Made by a program: the position numbers and the translations under genes
DNA from: an uncultured Spirochaetales bacterium
GTDB lineage: Bacteria; Spirochaetota; Spirochaetia; Sphaerochaetales; Sphaerochaetaceae
NCBI GenBank assembly: GCA_949288415.1
Contig: CASEKE010000035.1
Coordinates: forward strand, 106,375-170,374
DNA: 64,000 bases
Direction: 5' to 3'
Notes under the pieces: model-generated
What the model saw: only the letters and a program-made list of their open reading frames with translations
What the model was told of the DNA's origin: nothing
The model's database searches: none
In this document: positions 1 to 8,243 of the stretch, one piece after another
Layout of the letters: every line of letters begins with the position of its first letter
Numbering within the stretch: the first letter of the stretch is position 1

Positions 1-327
1 ATCATGAACATCATGCTGGTCTCGGTAGTCGAAAGGACCAAGGAGATCGGAATCCGCAAGGCTCTCGGCGCAAGGCCCAGGACGATTCAGGGACAGTTCC
101 TCGTGGAGTCGATAACGCTTACAATCTTCGGAGGCGTGATCGGCATATTGATCGGATTGACCCTTACGTATTTCGTCGCCTCGGCGGCAGGCTGGTCCAT
201 GCATCTGAGCTATTCGGCAATAGCGCTTGCACTGGGATTCTCCACCTTCGTAGGCGTGTTCTTCGGCTGGTATCCGGCATTGAAAGCGGCCAAGCTCGAC
301 CCTATAGAAGCTTTGAGCCGGGAGTGA
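1..327 (+). CDS. ABC transporter permease, MacB/FtsX type (3' end only)
   Basis: Only the last ~108 codons are in the window; the reading frame is open from base 1, so the ATG at 4 is an internal Met. The stretch VVERTKEIGIRKALGA is the hallmark of MacB-type permeases, the cytoplasmic segment after the large periplasmic domain. It is followed by two hydrophobic helices and the closing motif YPALKAAKLDPIEALSRE seen at the C terminus of this family. MacB permeases work with a LolD-like ATPase in export or lipoprotein/peptide handling. The partner genes would lie upstream, so the substrate cannot be read here. Confidence 0.9.
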   Translation: MMNIMLVSVVERTKEIGIRKALGARPRTIQGQFLVESITLTIFGGVIGILIGLTLTYFVASAAGWSMHLSYSAIALALGFSTFVGVFFGWYPALKAAKLDPIEALSRE

Positions 328-339
328 TATCATTTATGC
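328..339 (+). promoter_or_regulatory. Candidate leaderless promoter of the sensor kinase gene
   Basis: TATCAT at 328-333 is preceded by TGA (extended -10 form TGN). It is followed by exactly 6 nt and then ATG at 340, so transcription should start on or next to the start codon. The GGGAG at 319-323 is part of the end of the preceding gene and too far away to be a good ribosome site. The -35 region is weak. Inferred from spacing only. Confidence 0.45.
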
Positions 340-1659
340 ATGGGAAGAAAGAGGCTATACAGATTTCTCAGATCTGAAAGACGCGACCGCACATTGACGC
401 TGGTCGGTCTTTCCGTCGGTCTTCTCTTCTTCCTGTGCCTGCTGACGCTGATCTCGTACTACATGTTCACCTTGGCCCGGCTCGAGCTCGAGTACAATCT
501 CGAGAAGGGTCTCAACAACGTCATTCTGGCGATACAGGACGAGTCGATTTCGATCGACAGGACCATGGAGGAGAACAACATAATCGGCGTCGGTGTATAC
601 ACCAGCTACGGCAACCTGCTCTATTCGAGGGGAAGAGTGTATTCCCGGCTTCCGATAACTCAGTTCGATTTTGCCGGACGTGGCAACAGCAACAATTCCA
701 TAATAAACTACGACAGTTCCCGGAAGATCATGGAATACATAAGGTTCTCCAAGCAGGCCGTGATCCCGACCACGCAGAATCTTCTTCTGCCGATCGGAGG
801 TGAGATAATAGATTTCTCCAACATGATCTATATCGCCTACGATGCGACTGAGTACGACAATCAGATACTCGAGCTGAGGGTGATCACATTCTTCGCATTC
901 GCTTTCGTTCTTGTCACGTTCTATGCGATCATCAGAATCTACAACCAGAACCGTAAATACAAGGAGATGCTGCGTAGCCAGGAGAACCTCGTAAGTCTCG
1001 GCCAGGCCGCAAGGACACTCACTCATGAGATAAAGAATCCTCTTTCCGCTATCACAATCCAGCTGGCGCTTCTCAAGCGTAGCGTCCCGAAGGAGAATCT
1101 CGAGGACCTCGCGGTGATAGAAAACGAGACAAAGCGCGTGATCCAGCTTACGAACAAGGTATCGGATTTCCTTCGCAACCCTCAGGGGCAGCCGGTACGT
1201 ATCGATCTAGTAGAATCCATAGGAGCCCTGATTCCTCTGTTTGCGGCTCCTATCAGGTGGGTCGAGGGTAGCGAGAAGAGCGCGTATGTCATGTTCGATG
1301 GCGACAGACTCAGAAGTATCTTCGAGAACATACTCAAGAATGCCATTGAGGCCACTCCCGAGGGAGGCGAGTGCGATGTCGAGGTCGAAGTGACCAAGGC
1401 CAGGAAGGCCGGCTGCTATGCAGTCTACGTGCGCGACAGAGGAGTGGGGATAAAGGACGAGGATGCAAAGAAGATATTCGATCCGTTCTTCACGACGAAG
1501 ATACACGGATCCGGAATAGGACTGTCTATCTCCATGAAGTTCGTGGAGGCAGCAGGAGGCACCCTGCGCCTGAAAAAGCGCGAGGGCGGCGGAACCGTCG
1601 TGGAGGTTGTGATCCCGGCGGCAAAGGAGGCAGAAAAATATGAGAGTGCTGATCTCTGA
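340..1659 (+). CDS. Membrane sensor histidine kinase (AtoS/NtrB-like)
   Basis: 439 aa. Residues ~18-41 and ~181-201 are membrane helices flanking a ~140-residue periplasmic sensor segment with no recognised fold. The dimerisation/phosphoacceptor box LTHEIKNPLSAI puts the phosphorylated His at about 229. The ATPase part has the N box (NILKNAIEATPEGG), G1 (DRGVGIKDED), F box (DPFFTT) and G2 (GSGIGLSIS). The gene overlaps the following response regulator by 20 nt, so the two are translationally coupled and should form one phosphorelay controlling sigma-54 promoters. An alternative ATG at 336 is out of frame. The signal is unknown; no HAMP or PAS domain is obvious. Confidence 0.93.
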   Translation: MGRKRLYRFLRSERRDRTLTLVGLSVGLLFFLCLLTLISYYMFTLARLELEYNLEKGLNNVILAIQDESISIDRTMEENNIIGVGVYTSYGNLLYSRGRVYSRLPITQFDFAGRGNSNNSIINYDSSRKIMEYIRFSKQAVIPTTQNLLLPIGGEIIDFSNMIYIAYDATEYDNQILELRVITFFAFAFVLVTFYAIIRIYNQNRKYKEMLRSQENLVSLGQAARTLTHEIKNPLSAITIQLALLKRSVPKENLEDLAVIENETKRVIQLTNKVSDFLRNPQGQPVRIDLVESIGALIPLFAAPIRWVEGSEKSAYVMFDGDRLRSIFENILKNAIEATPEGGECDVEVEVTKARKAGCYAVYVRDRGVGIKDEDAKKIFDPFFTTKIHGSGIGLSISMKFVEAAGGTLRLKKREGGGTVVEVVIPAAKEAEKYESADL

Positions 1660-2980
1660 CGATGAAGAGAACATCAGGATGCTCATGAAGCGCTTTCTTG
1701 CGCTTGACGGAATAGAATGCGATACCGCCGAGAACGGACTCTCGGCCCAGAGATATCTCAGAGAGAGCCACTACGATGCTCTTCTGGTGGACCTCCGGAT
1801 GCCCGGACTGGATGGAATGGCGCTGCTCAGATGGATCAGGCAGGAGGGATTCCGGATGCCGGTGATAATGATCAGCGCCCATGGGGACATCACTGATGCC
1901 GTGTCCGCCCTGAAGGAAGGGGCCCAGGACTATATCGTGAAGCCGTTCGATCCCGAGGAGGTCGTGATAAGGATCCGCTCTCTCGTAGAGGCCCAGAACC
2001 TCAGGAACCTTGTGGAGGGGGAGAAGAGGACCAGCGAGCTTGTCGGGGATTCGTCATCCATGCGCCAGATCAAGGATGTCATCGCAAAGATAGCTCCATC
2101 TGCCGCGACCGTCCTGATCACGGGGGAGAGCGGTACAGGAAAGGAAGTGGTTGCCAGGGAGATACACAGGACAAGCGCCGTCAAGGATGGTCCCTTCATT
2201 CCGATAAACATCGGCGGTGTACCGGAGAATCTTCTCGAAAGCGAGCTTTTCGGGTATGAGAAAGGCGCTTTTACGGGAGCTGTCGGGAGAAAGAGCGGAA
2301 TGTTCGAACTCGCATCGGGAGGAACTTTGTTCCTCGACGAGATCGGCGACATGCCGCTTTCGCTGCAGGTGAAGATACTCAGGGTTCTTCAGGAACGCAG
2401 GATAACAAGGCTCGGAGGTACCGAGACCATACCGATCAATGCCCGGCTTGTGGCCGCAACCAACAAGGATCTCGAATCCATGGTCCGTGAAGGGACGTTC
2501 CGCGAGGATCTGTTCTACAGACTGAACGTCGTCAGGATCCAGCTCCCGCCTCTCAGGGAGAGAGCGGAGGACATACCGCTGCTTGCCGCGTTCATCATAA
2601 AGAAGCTCAACAGAAGCATGGCGACGCATGTCACCGGGTTCACTCCGGAGGCGATAGAAGCGCTGAAGCGCCATCATTTCTACGGCAACGTCAGAGAGCT
2701 TGAGAACATACTTGAGAGGGCCTGCATATTCGCGGACGGTTCCACGATAGATCTAAACGATCTCGATCTGCAAGGCAGCGTATCGAGGAACATGGGTCAG
2801 AGAAATACGTCTGCCATGCCTGTCGACGAGGAAGGCATGACACTTCGCGACATAGAGAAGAATGCGATAATCAGAGCTCTGCACAGGTGGGAAGGCAATC
2901 GCACCAAGGCCTCTGAGGAACTCGGCATCTCGCGGCGTACGCTCATCACGAAAATTGCCGAATTCGGGATAGATCTCTGA
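1640..2980 (+). CDS. Sigma-54-dependent response regulator, NtrC family
   Basis: 446 aa in the standard three-part arrangement. The receiver domain (1-~120) has the acidic pair DDE at 7-9, phospho-acceptor Asp51 in LVDLRMPG and Lys101. The AAA+ domain (~134-370) has Walker A GESGTGKE (162-169), the sigma-54-contacting GAFTGA loop (209-214), Walker B FLDEIGD (231-237) and an arginine-finger region FREDLFYRLNVV. The C terminus is a Fis-type helix-turn-helix (NRTKASEELGISRRTL). It activates RpoN promoters after phosphorylation by the kinase encoded just upstream. An AGGAGG-like GGCAAAGGAGG lies at 1619-1629. The targets are not visible; the adjacent importer is a candidate by position only. Confidence 0.96.
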   Translation: MRVLISDDEENIRMLMKRFLALDGIECDTAENGLSAQRYLRESHYDALLVDLRMPGLDGMALLRWIRQEGFRMPVIMISAHGDITDAVSALKEGAQDYIVKPFDPEEVVIRIRSLVEAQNLRNLVEGEKRTSELVGDSSSMRQIKDVIAKIAPSAATVLITGESGTGKEVVAREIHRTSAVKDGPFIPINIGGVPENLLESELFGYEKGAFTGAVGRKSGMFELASGGTLFLDEIGDMPLSLQVKILRVLQERRITRLGGTETIPINARLVAATNKDLESMVREGTFREDLFYRLNVVRIQLPPLRERAEDIPLLAAFIIKKLNRSMATHVTGFTPEAIEALKRHHFYGNVRELENILERACIFADGSTIDLNDLDLQGSVSRNMGQRNTSAMPVDEEGMTLRDIEKNAIIRALHRWEGNRTKASEELGISRRTLITKIAEFGIDL

Positions 2981-3034
2981 TTTCCGTTGCAATTGCAATG
3001 TAAAAAGTTCGTCATAAGTAATATCCTTCATGGT

Positions 3035-3040
3035 GGAGGA
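3035..3040 (+). promoter_or_regulatory. Ribosome binding site fixing the start of the binding-protein gene
   Basis: GGAGGA at 3035-3040 sits 9 nt before ATG 3050. That ATG gives a protein beginning with a normal signal peptide (MKKTFMIF...). The longer open frame from 2987 would place 21 non-signal residues in front. A perfect palindrome TTGCAATTGCAA at 2987-2998 lies in the 69-nt gap and could be an operator. Confidence 0.7.
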
Positions 3041-3049
3041 ATTACTGTC

Positions 3050-4048
3050 ATGAAGAAGACATTTATGATATTTGCCTTGGTTCTTCTGGTCCCTGCGCTC
3101 ATATTCTCGCAGGGAGCTAAGGAGAATCCGGAGACTGTACTGGCACAGGTCGAGCAGCCTGTGGCGGTCAATGTCGGAGCTCTCAAGGGACCGACGGCGA
3201 TGGGCATGGTCAAGCTGATGCAGGATGCATCCGACGGTCCCGTGGCCGGAAACGACTACACATTCACGCTAGAAGGCGCACCTGATGCGATTACACCGAA
3301 ACTGGTCAAGGGCGAACTGGACATTGCTGCGGTGCCGGCCAATCTTGCGGCTGTGCTCTACAACAACACCAATGGGAACATAGAGATTCTCGCGATCAAC
3401 ACTCTTGGAGTCCTTTACATAGCCGAGAACGGCGACAGCGTGCATTCGGTGGAGGACCTGCGCGGAAAGACGATATACGCTTCCGGAAAAGGTTCGACTC
3501 CCGAGTATGCGCTGGATTACATCCTCGATGCGTACGGTCTCGTGGATGGGAAAGACGTGTTCGTCGAATGGAAGAGCGAGCATGCCGAATGTGTCGCGTC
3601 CATAATGGCGAAGAGCGACGCCGTCGCCATGCTTCCGCAGCCATTCCTGACAACTGCCACGATGACGGACAATGACATCAGGGTAGCGCTCGATCTCAAC
3701 CAACTCTGGTACGACAAGATGGGAAGCGTGCTGATCACCGGCGTCGTTGCGGCCAGAAAGGATTTTGTGGAGGAAAACGAAGCGGCCGTACGATCGTTTC
3801 TTGCAGAGTACGAGAAGTCGATCGAATTTACGAACGAACATCCGGACGAGGCGGCCGTCCTGATAGTCGATGCAGGTATCGTACCGAAGACAGCCATAGC
3901 GGAAGCTGCAATTCCCGGATGCAACATAACATACCTCGACGGAGACGAGATGGCTAAAGCTCTCGGAAACTATTTCGATGTGCTTTACTCGTCGAACCCA
4001 AAGAGCGTAGGAGGAACGATTCCTGACGACGCAATCTATTTCAAGTAG
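3050..4048 (+). CDS. ABC importer substrate-binding protein, NitT/TauT (NMT1-like) type
   Basis: 332 aa. It has an N-terminal signal peptide of ~20 residues ending in LIFSQGAKEN; there is no lipobox Cys, so it should be a free periplasmic protein. The body follows the NMT1/SsuA pattern: NVGALKGPTAMGM near the N terminus, the domain-crossing TPKLVKGELDIAAVPANLAA, then VEDLRGKTIYASGKGSTPEYALDYIL and ADVMLPQPF-like MLPQPFLTTA, typical of binding proteins for small organic acids, sulfonates or thiamine precursors. It is followed by a permease and an ATPase gene with almost no spacing. The ligand cannot be deduced from the sequence. Confidence 0.9.
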   Translation: MKKTFMIFALVLLVPALIFSQGAKENPETVLAQVEQPVAVNVGALKGPTAMGMVKLMQDASDGPVAGNDYTFTLEGAPDAITPKLVKGELDIAAVPANLAAVLYNNTNGNIEILAINTLGVLYIAENGDSVHSVEDLRGKTIYASGKGSTPEYALDYILDAYGLVDGKDVFVEWKSEHAECVASIMAKSDAVAMLPQPFLTTATMTDNDIRVALDLNQLWYDKMGSVLITGVVAARKDFVEENEAAVRSFLAEYEKSIEFTNEHPDEAAVLIVDAGIVPKTAIAEAAIPGCNITYLDGDEMAKALGNYFDVLYSSNPKSVGGTIPDDAIYFK

Positions 4049-4772
4049 GATCATCTCCGCAGTCTTCTGGATTGCGCTATGGCAGATAGTCTCCCTCGCT
4101 GTGGGGGAGGCTGTCCTTCTCGTAGGACCTTTTGATGTAGTCAAAAGGCTTTTAGAGCTTCTGCCCGCACCGGAGTTCATCCGTTCGGTCCTGTTCTCTC
4201 TGGGCCGCATATCGGCCGGGTTCCTGGCCGCCACGGTCTGTGCCCTTGCGACTGCCCCTCTTTCGAGCAGGTTTCCTTTCTTCCGCAATCTGCTGGCTCC
4301 GCTGGTGGCAGCAGTCAAGGCGACGCCTGTCGCCTCGATAACCATCCTGCTTTTGATCTGGATATCATCCAGGAACCTTTCGATAGCCATATCTTTCCTG
4401 ATGGTGTTCCCTATAATGTACACATCGATCGAGAAGGGCATCTCCGAGACCGATGAAAAACTCCTTGAAATGGTTGATGTGTATCATGTGCCGCTCTTCA
4501 GAAAGATCCGGTACGTCTATTTTGCCGAAGTCCTGCCATATTTCGAAAGCGGGGTGAAAAGCGCCCTGTCGCTCGCCTGGAAGAGCGGAATTGCCGCCGA
4601 GGTCATCGCAATCCCTTCGGGAAGCATAGGTGAAAAGCTCTTCGAGGCCAAGGTATATCTTGCGACAGCGGATCTCTTTGCCTGGACTGTTGTCGTAGTG
4701 TTGCTGTCATTTGCGTTCGAGCGTGTATTCATGGTCCTTATACGCCTTGCAAGGTCCCGTCTGGAGGTGTGA
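4023..4772 (+). CDS. ABC importer permease, NitT/TauT type, probable CTG start
   Basis: 249 aa from CTG 4023, or 223 aa if the first conventional codon (GTG 4101) is used. Upstream of that GTG the same frame encodes IISAVFWIALWQIVSLAVGE, which is the first membrane helix expected for this family, so the GTG start would cut it off. The frame is open only from 4011 and has no ATG, GTG or TTG before 4101. GGAGG at 4010-4014 lies 8 nt before CTG 4023, which makes CTG the best start, overlapping the binding-protein gene by 26 nt. Five to six membrane helices follow. The cytoplasmic EAA-like loop (SAL.LAWKSGIAAEVI....GSIGEKLFEAK) contacts the ATPase. Confidence 0.85.
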   Translation: MTTQSISSRIISAVFWIALWQIVSLAVGEAVLLVGPFDVVKRLLELLPAPEFIRSVLFSLGRISAGFLAATVCALATAPLSSRFPFFRNLLAPLVAAVKATPVASITILLLIWISSRNLSIAISFLMVFPIMYTSIEKGISETDEKLLEMVDVYHVPLFRKIRYVYFAEVLPYFESGVKSALSLAWKSGIAAEVIAIPSGSIGEKLFEAKVYLATADLFAWTVVVVLLSFAFERVFMVLIRLARSRLEV

Positions 4773-4773
4773 A

Positions 4774-5328
4774 GTGAAAATATGCGGCATAAGCAAGTCG
4801 TTCGGCGAAAAGAGACTTTTTTCCGATTTTTCACTGGACGTTCCCGATGGGACGGCAGCTGTCATACAAGGACCGTCCGGGCGGGGCAAGACCACGCTTT
4901 TCAGAATGATTCTGGGACTCGAGAGTCCCGACAGCGGGAGCATCGAGGTATCCGGCAGGGTCAGTGCGCTTTTCCAGGAGGACCGCCTTCTGGGAAACAT
5001 GTCTGTGATGAACAATCTTCTGCTCGTGACGGACGATAGGAAAAGAATCATGGCGCTTCTTGAGAAGGTTGATCTCGGGACCGAGGCCCGAAGCAGAGTG
5101 GATACGCTCTCCGGAGGCATGAAGCGCCGCGTAAGCCTTGTCCGAGCCCTCCTATCCGAATACGACACATTGCTTCTGGACGAACCGTTTGTGGCGCTGG
5201 ACGATTCCATGAAGGCCAGATGTGCGGCTCTTGTGCTCGAAATGACTGAGGGTAAGACGCTTCTTGTCATCACGCACGACGAGGCGGACGCGGCTCTTCT
5301 GAAGACGGAACGGATTGTCCATCTCTGA
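4774..5328 (+). CDS. ABC importer ATP-binding protein, NitT/TauT type
   Basis: 184 aa, short for the family (usually 230-260 aa) because the C-terminal accessory part is absent. GTG 4774 is chosen because GGAGG at 4763-4767 stands 6 nt before it, one base after the permease stop; the longer frame from 4711 lies inside the permease gene. All catalytic motifs are present in order: Walker A GPSGRGKTT, Q-loop ALFQEDRLL, signature LSGGMKRRV, Walker B LLLDEPF and H-loop ITHDE. It powers the importer made of the two preceding gene products. Confidence 0.92.
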   Translation: MKICGISKSFGEKRLFSDFSLDVPDGTAAVIQGPSGRGKTTLFRMILGLESPDSGSIEVSGRVSALFQEDRLLGNMSVMNNLLLVTDDRKRIMALLEKVDLGTEARSRVDTLSGGMKRRVSLVRALLSEYDTLLLDEPFVALDDSMKARCAALVLEMTEGKTLLVITHDEADAALLKTERIVHL

Positions 5329-5367
5329 TTCTCGGGGGTGAAGGGTGCAAAGCTTCGCCTTTTGGTG

Positions 5368-5379
5368 TATCATTTCCCT
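5368..5379 (+). promoter_or_regulatory. Candidate leaderless promoter of the M3 peptidase gene
   Basis: TATCAT at 5368-5373, then 6 nt, then ATG 5380. No Shine-Dalgarno sequence lies in the 15 nt before the ATG. The same box and the same spacing precede the kinase gene at 340. Confidence 0.5.
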
Positions 5380-7092
5380 ATGACAGAAAATACAGCTAAG
5401 CTCCCGCACTGGGACCTGACCCCGATCTATCCGTCGGTGGAATCGAAAGAGTTCCTTTCGGATCTCGCAAGCATCGCAGAGGCTTCCTCCTGTTTGGATG
5501 GGATGATTTCCTCCGGCGCTCTCTATGACATCGTGATGCTGTTGGACCGTACGGATGCTCTCATATCGAACACTTCGTCGTACTGCTATGCGCTTCTTTC
5601 GACCGATACCTCGAATCCTTCCTACATCGGTGCTCTGGACAAGGTGGAGAACGCTTCGATCCGCTTCCGGAATGCCTATTCCAGATTCGTCGCCGCACTT
5701 CCCATGATGAAGGATCGCTTCTCCGATCCGCGGCTGAAGGACTATGGCTATGTCCTTTCGGAGATGCTTGCAGAAGCCGAGCATCTGATGTCTGGCAAGG
5801 AAGAGGAACTTGCCAACGAACTTCTGCGCGTGAGCGCTGGACAGTGGTCGCGTCTGCAGGAGGCCGTGACAAGCTCGATAGGCGAGGGCGGAAAGACGCT
5901 CATAGAGCTTCGCGGACTGGCCTCCGATCCGGACAGGACAGTGCGGAAGGATGCCTACGAACGCGAGCTGAAGATCCTCAAGGAGCACGAAATCGCTCTT
6001 TCATATGCTCTCAACGGTGTGAAGGGGACCGTTCTGATATTGGAGAGAAAACGCAGATGGGCGGACCCGATCGACAGGAGCCTCTGCTCTTCGAGAATTT
6101 CGCACAAGGCGCTCGACGCGCTTATCTCTACGCTCGAGGATGCCATCCCGATGTTCAGACGCTATCTTGCGGTCAAGGCAAGACTGCTAGGACTCGGAAA
6201 ACTCGACTGGTACGACATCATCGCTCCCGTGGCAAAGACCCACAGAAGATATGACTATGAGGATGCCAGAAGGATAATCGTGTCGTCCTATTCCTCGTTC
6301 TCTCCGGAGATGGGCGAGTTTGCGGAATATGCTTTCTCTCACAACTGGATCGACGCGGAGCCTCGTCGAGGCAAGGTGGGAGGCGCATATGATACGTCGT
6401 TCAAGAAGAGCAAAGTCTCCAGGGTGCTCTCGAACTTCGACTACACCTACGAGAGCGTCTCGACGCTTGCCCATGAGCTCGGGCATGCTTATCACGACTA
6501 TGTCGTCAGGAATCTTCCGCCTCTTCTTTCGGAGTATCCGATGACGCTTGCCGAGACGGCGTCAATCTTCGGCGAGACCGTCGTGTTCACTGAGGTTTTG
6601 AAGACGCTTGACGACGATGAGAAGCTCCCTGTGATAGAGCAGTTCGTCTCCTCGGCATGCCAGACTTGCTTGGACATACTCTCAAGGTTCTACTTCGAGC
6701 GCAGCTGTTTCAAGCGAAGAAAGGACGGAGAGCTTACTGCGGAGGAGATGTGCGCTCTGATGCTCGAGGCGCAGGAGAGGACGTATGGCGATGCAGTGGC
6801 CGAGAAACACAGGTACATGTGGGCCGTCAAGAGCCATTACTATTCGGAAGACTTTTCGTTCTACAACTATCCGTATGCATTCGGCCAGCTTTTCGCGCTC
6901 GGCCTTTTCCGCAGGAGCGGAGGAATGATGGATTTCCCGTCTACATACAGGTCCCTTCTTCTTAGAACCGGGATGGAAAGTGCCAAGGACGTCGCCGCGG
7001 CCGCAGGCTGCGACATAGAGAACCCCGATTTCTGGCATGAGGGGATAGCTGTCATCGAAGAATATGCGAAGGAGCTTGAAAATTGGCTTTGA
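5380..7092 (+). CDS. Oligoendopeptidase F-like zinc metallopeptidase (M3B family)
   Basis: 570 aa, close to the usual ~600. The zinc site HELGH is at residues 365-369 (TLAHELGHAYHDY). The third zinc ligand is the Glu in the downstream helix ETASIFGETVVF, as in the M3 family. The mainly helical N-terminal half (SNTSSYCYALLSTDTSNP, KDYGYVLSEMLAEAEHLMS) matches the PepF-type lid. No signal peptide, so it should degrade short peptides in the cytoplasm. The start at ATG 5380 is preferred over 5338 because homology begins at PHWDLTPIYPSV. Its end overlaps the next gene by 10 nt. Confidence 0.94.
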   Translation: MTENTAKLPHWDLTPIYPSVESKEFLSDLASIAEASSCLDGMISSGALYDIVMLLDRTDALISNTSSYCYALLSTDTSNPSYIGALDKVENASIRFRNAYSRFVAALPMMKDRFSDPRLKDYGYVLSEMLAEAEHLMSGKEEELANELLRVSAGQWSRLQEAVTSSIGEGGKTLIELRGLASDPDRTVRKDAYERELKILKEHEIALSYALNGVKGTVLILERKRRWADPIDRSLCSSRISHKALDALISTLEDAIPMFRRYLAVKARLLGLGKLDWYDIIAPVAKTHRRYDYEDARRIIVSSYSSFSPEMGEFAEYAFSHNWIDAEPRRGKVGGAYDTSFKKSKVSRVLSNFDYTYESVSTLAHELGHAYHDYVVRNLPPLLSEYPMTLAETASIFGETVVFTEVLKTLDDDEKLPVIEQFVSSACQTCLDILSRFYFERSCFKRRKDGELTAEEMCALMLEAQERTYGDAVAEKHRYMWAVKSHYYSEDFSFYNYPYAFGQLFALGLFRRSGGMMDFPSTYRSLLLRTGMESAKDVAAAAGCDIENPDFWHEGIAVIEEYAKELENWL

Positions 7093-8219
7093 CCATCGAG
7101 AAACTTGTGACGGGAGCCTTCGGACTGGCACATGATGGCGGTCGTACATGCCTGGTCAAGGATGTTCTTCCCGGAGAGCGTGTCGAGGTCTCCGAGATAG
7201 GATCCAAAGGCGGGGCATGCTTTTACGAACCCGTGTCGATCCTCGAGACCAGTCCGATGCGCATACCTCCGGTCTGTCCTCTATACGGGGTATGCGGCGG
7301 ATGCGACTTCCAGATAGTCTCCAGACGCGACTCGGCGCTGCTCAAGCAGGAGTCGATAAAGGACAACCTCCGGCGCATTTCAGGACTGGAGAAGCTTCCT
7401 GTATTTCTCGAACCGGCTTTCACTGAAAGTCTTGCTTACCGCTCCCGTGTACGCCTTCATGTCCGGCTTTCCGACAGGACCATCGGGTTCCTCGGAAGGG
7501 AAAGCAGCTCTCTTGTTCCGGTTACGCACTGTCCGCTGCTCACAAAAAGGATCGATGATCTTCTCTCTGAAAGGTGTACCATCCTGGAGCATGCTCGCAG
7601 GATGATGTTCTCGAACAAGGTCAATCGCAGGACCGGATTCGTCGAGCTTGCACTGCAGGACGGCGACGACGAAGTCAGCATCGACGGGAACGACGTGACG
7701 GCACTTGGCTACCTCGTCAATTCCGGAGTGTTCTTCCAGTCGAACCTGCTTCTTCTTCCCGACCTCCTTTCGTTCGTCAAGGAAAATGCAGCCGGATCGG
7801 TTGTAATGGACCTCTACAGCGGCGTAGGCACGTTCAGCAGGCTATTCGAAGGCGAAGAACGTACGGTCTATGCTGTCGAGAAGGAGAAGCGCTGCCTGGC
7901 GCTGTCGAAGGTCAACGCTCCTTCCGCAAGGTCGTTCACGGCCGATGTCGCACTCTTTTCGAGGCGTGTCAAGGGTGGGGTGGATACGGTGATCGTGGAT
8001 CCTCCACGTACAGGGCTCCATCCTTCCGTTGTCGAGATGCTGATGTCCTGGAACAGTCCGAAGATCATATATGTTTCCTGCGACAGCACGACTTTCTGCA
8101 GGGACTATGCCGTCCTGAAAAAACGCTATGCGATAGAAAAGGCAAAGGTGTTCGACTTCTATCCCGGTTCGAGCCACGAGGAAAGCTGCTTCGTCCTTTC
8201 TGCCGTAGGGGTCACTTAG
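7083..8219 (+). CDS. 23S rRNA/tRNA uracil-C5 methyltransferase, TrmA/RlmD family
   Basis: 378 aa. It starts at TTG 7083, supported by AAGGAG at 7069-7074 with 8-nt spacing. An N-terminal TRAM-like segment (LVTGAFGLAHDGGRTCLVKDVLPGE) precedes an iron-sulfur site formed by Cys65, Cys71 and Cys74 (CPLYGVCGGC) and probably Cys150 (THCPLL). The SAM-binding Rossmann domain has VVMDLYSGVGTFSRLF. The active site has VDPPRTGLHP and the catalytic nucleophile in YVSCDSTTFCRDY. Such enzymes make 5-methyluridine in 23S rRNA or tRNA. The exact target position cannot be told from sequence. It is coupled to the peptidase gene by a 10-nt overlap. Confidence 0.93.
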   Translation: MALTIEKLVTGAFGLAHDGGRTCLVKDVLPGERVEVSEIGSKGGACFYEPVSILETSPMRIPPVCPLYGVCGGCDFQIVSRRDSALLKQESIKDNLRRISGLEKLPVFLEPAFTESLAYRSRVRLHVRLSDRTIGFLGRESSSLVPVTHCPLLTKRIDDLLSERCTILEHARRMMFSNKVNRRTGFVELALQDGDDEVSIDGNDVTALGYLVNSGVFFQSNLLLLPDLLSFVKENAAGSVVMDLYSGVGTFSRLFEGEERTVYAVEKEKRCLALSKVNAPSARSFTADVALFSRRVKGGVDTVIVDPPRTGLHPSVVEMLMSWNSPKIIYVSCDSTTFCRDYAVLKKRYAIEKAKVFDFYPGSSHEESCFVLSAVGVT

Positions 8220-8243
8220 CTCCGATCTGTCAGTCCGGGCAGA

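Noticed and set aside
355..1026. Long antisense frame opposite the kinase gene
   Set aside because: It is a shadow of the kinase codon pattern; the protein is His/Asp/Val-rich with no homology and no ribosome site.
2987..2998. Palindrome TTGCAATTGCAA as a sigma-54 promoter for the importer
   Set aside because: The GG-N10-GC core spacing of a sigma-54 promoter is not present, so control of the importer by the adjacent NtrC-type regulator is not supported by this site.
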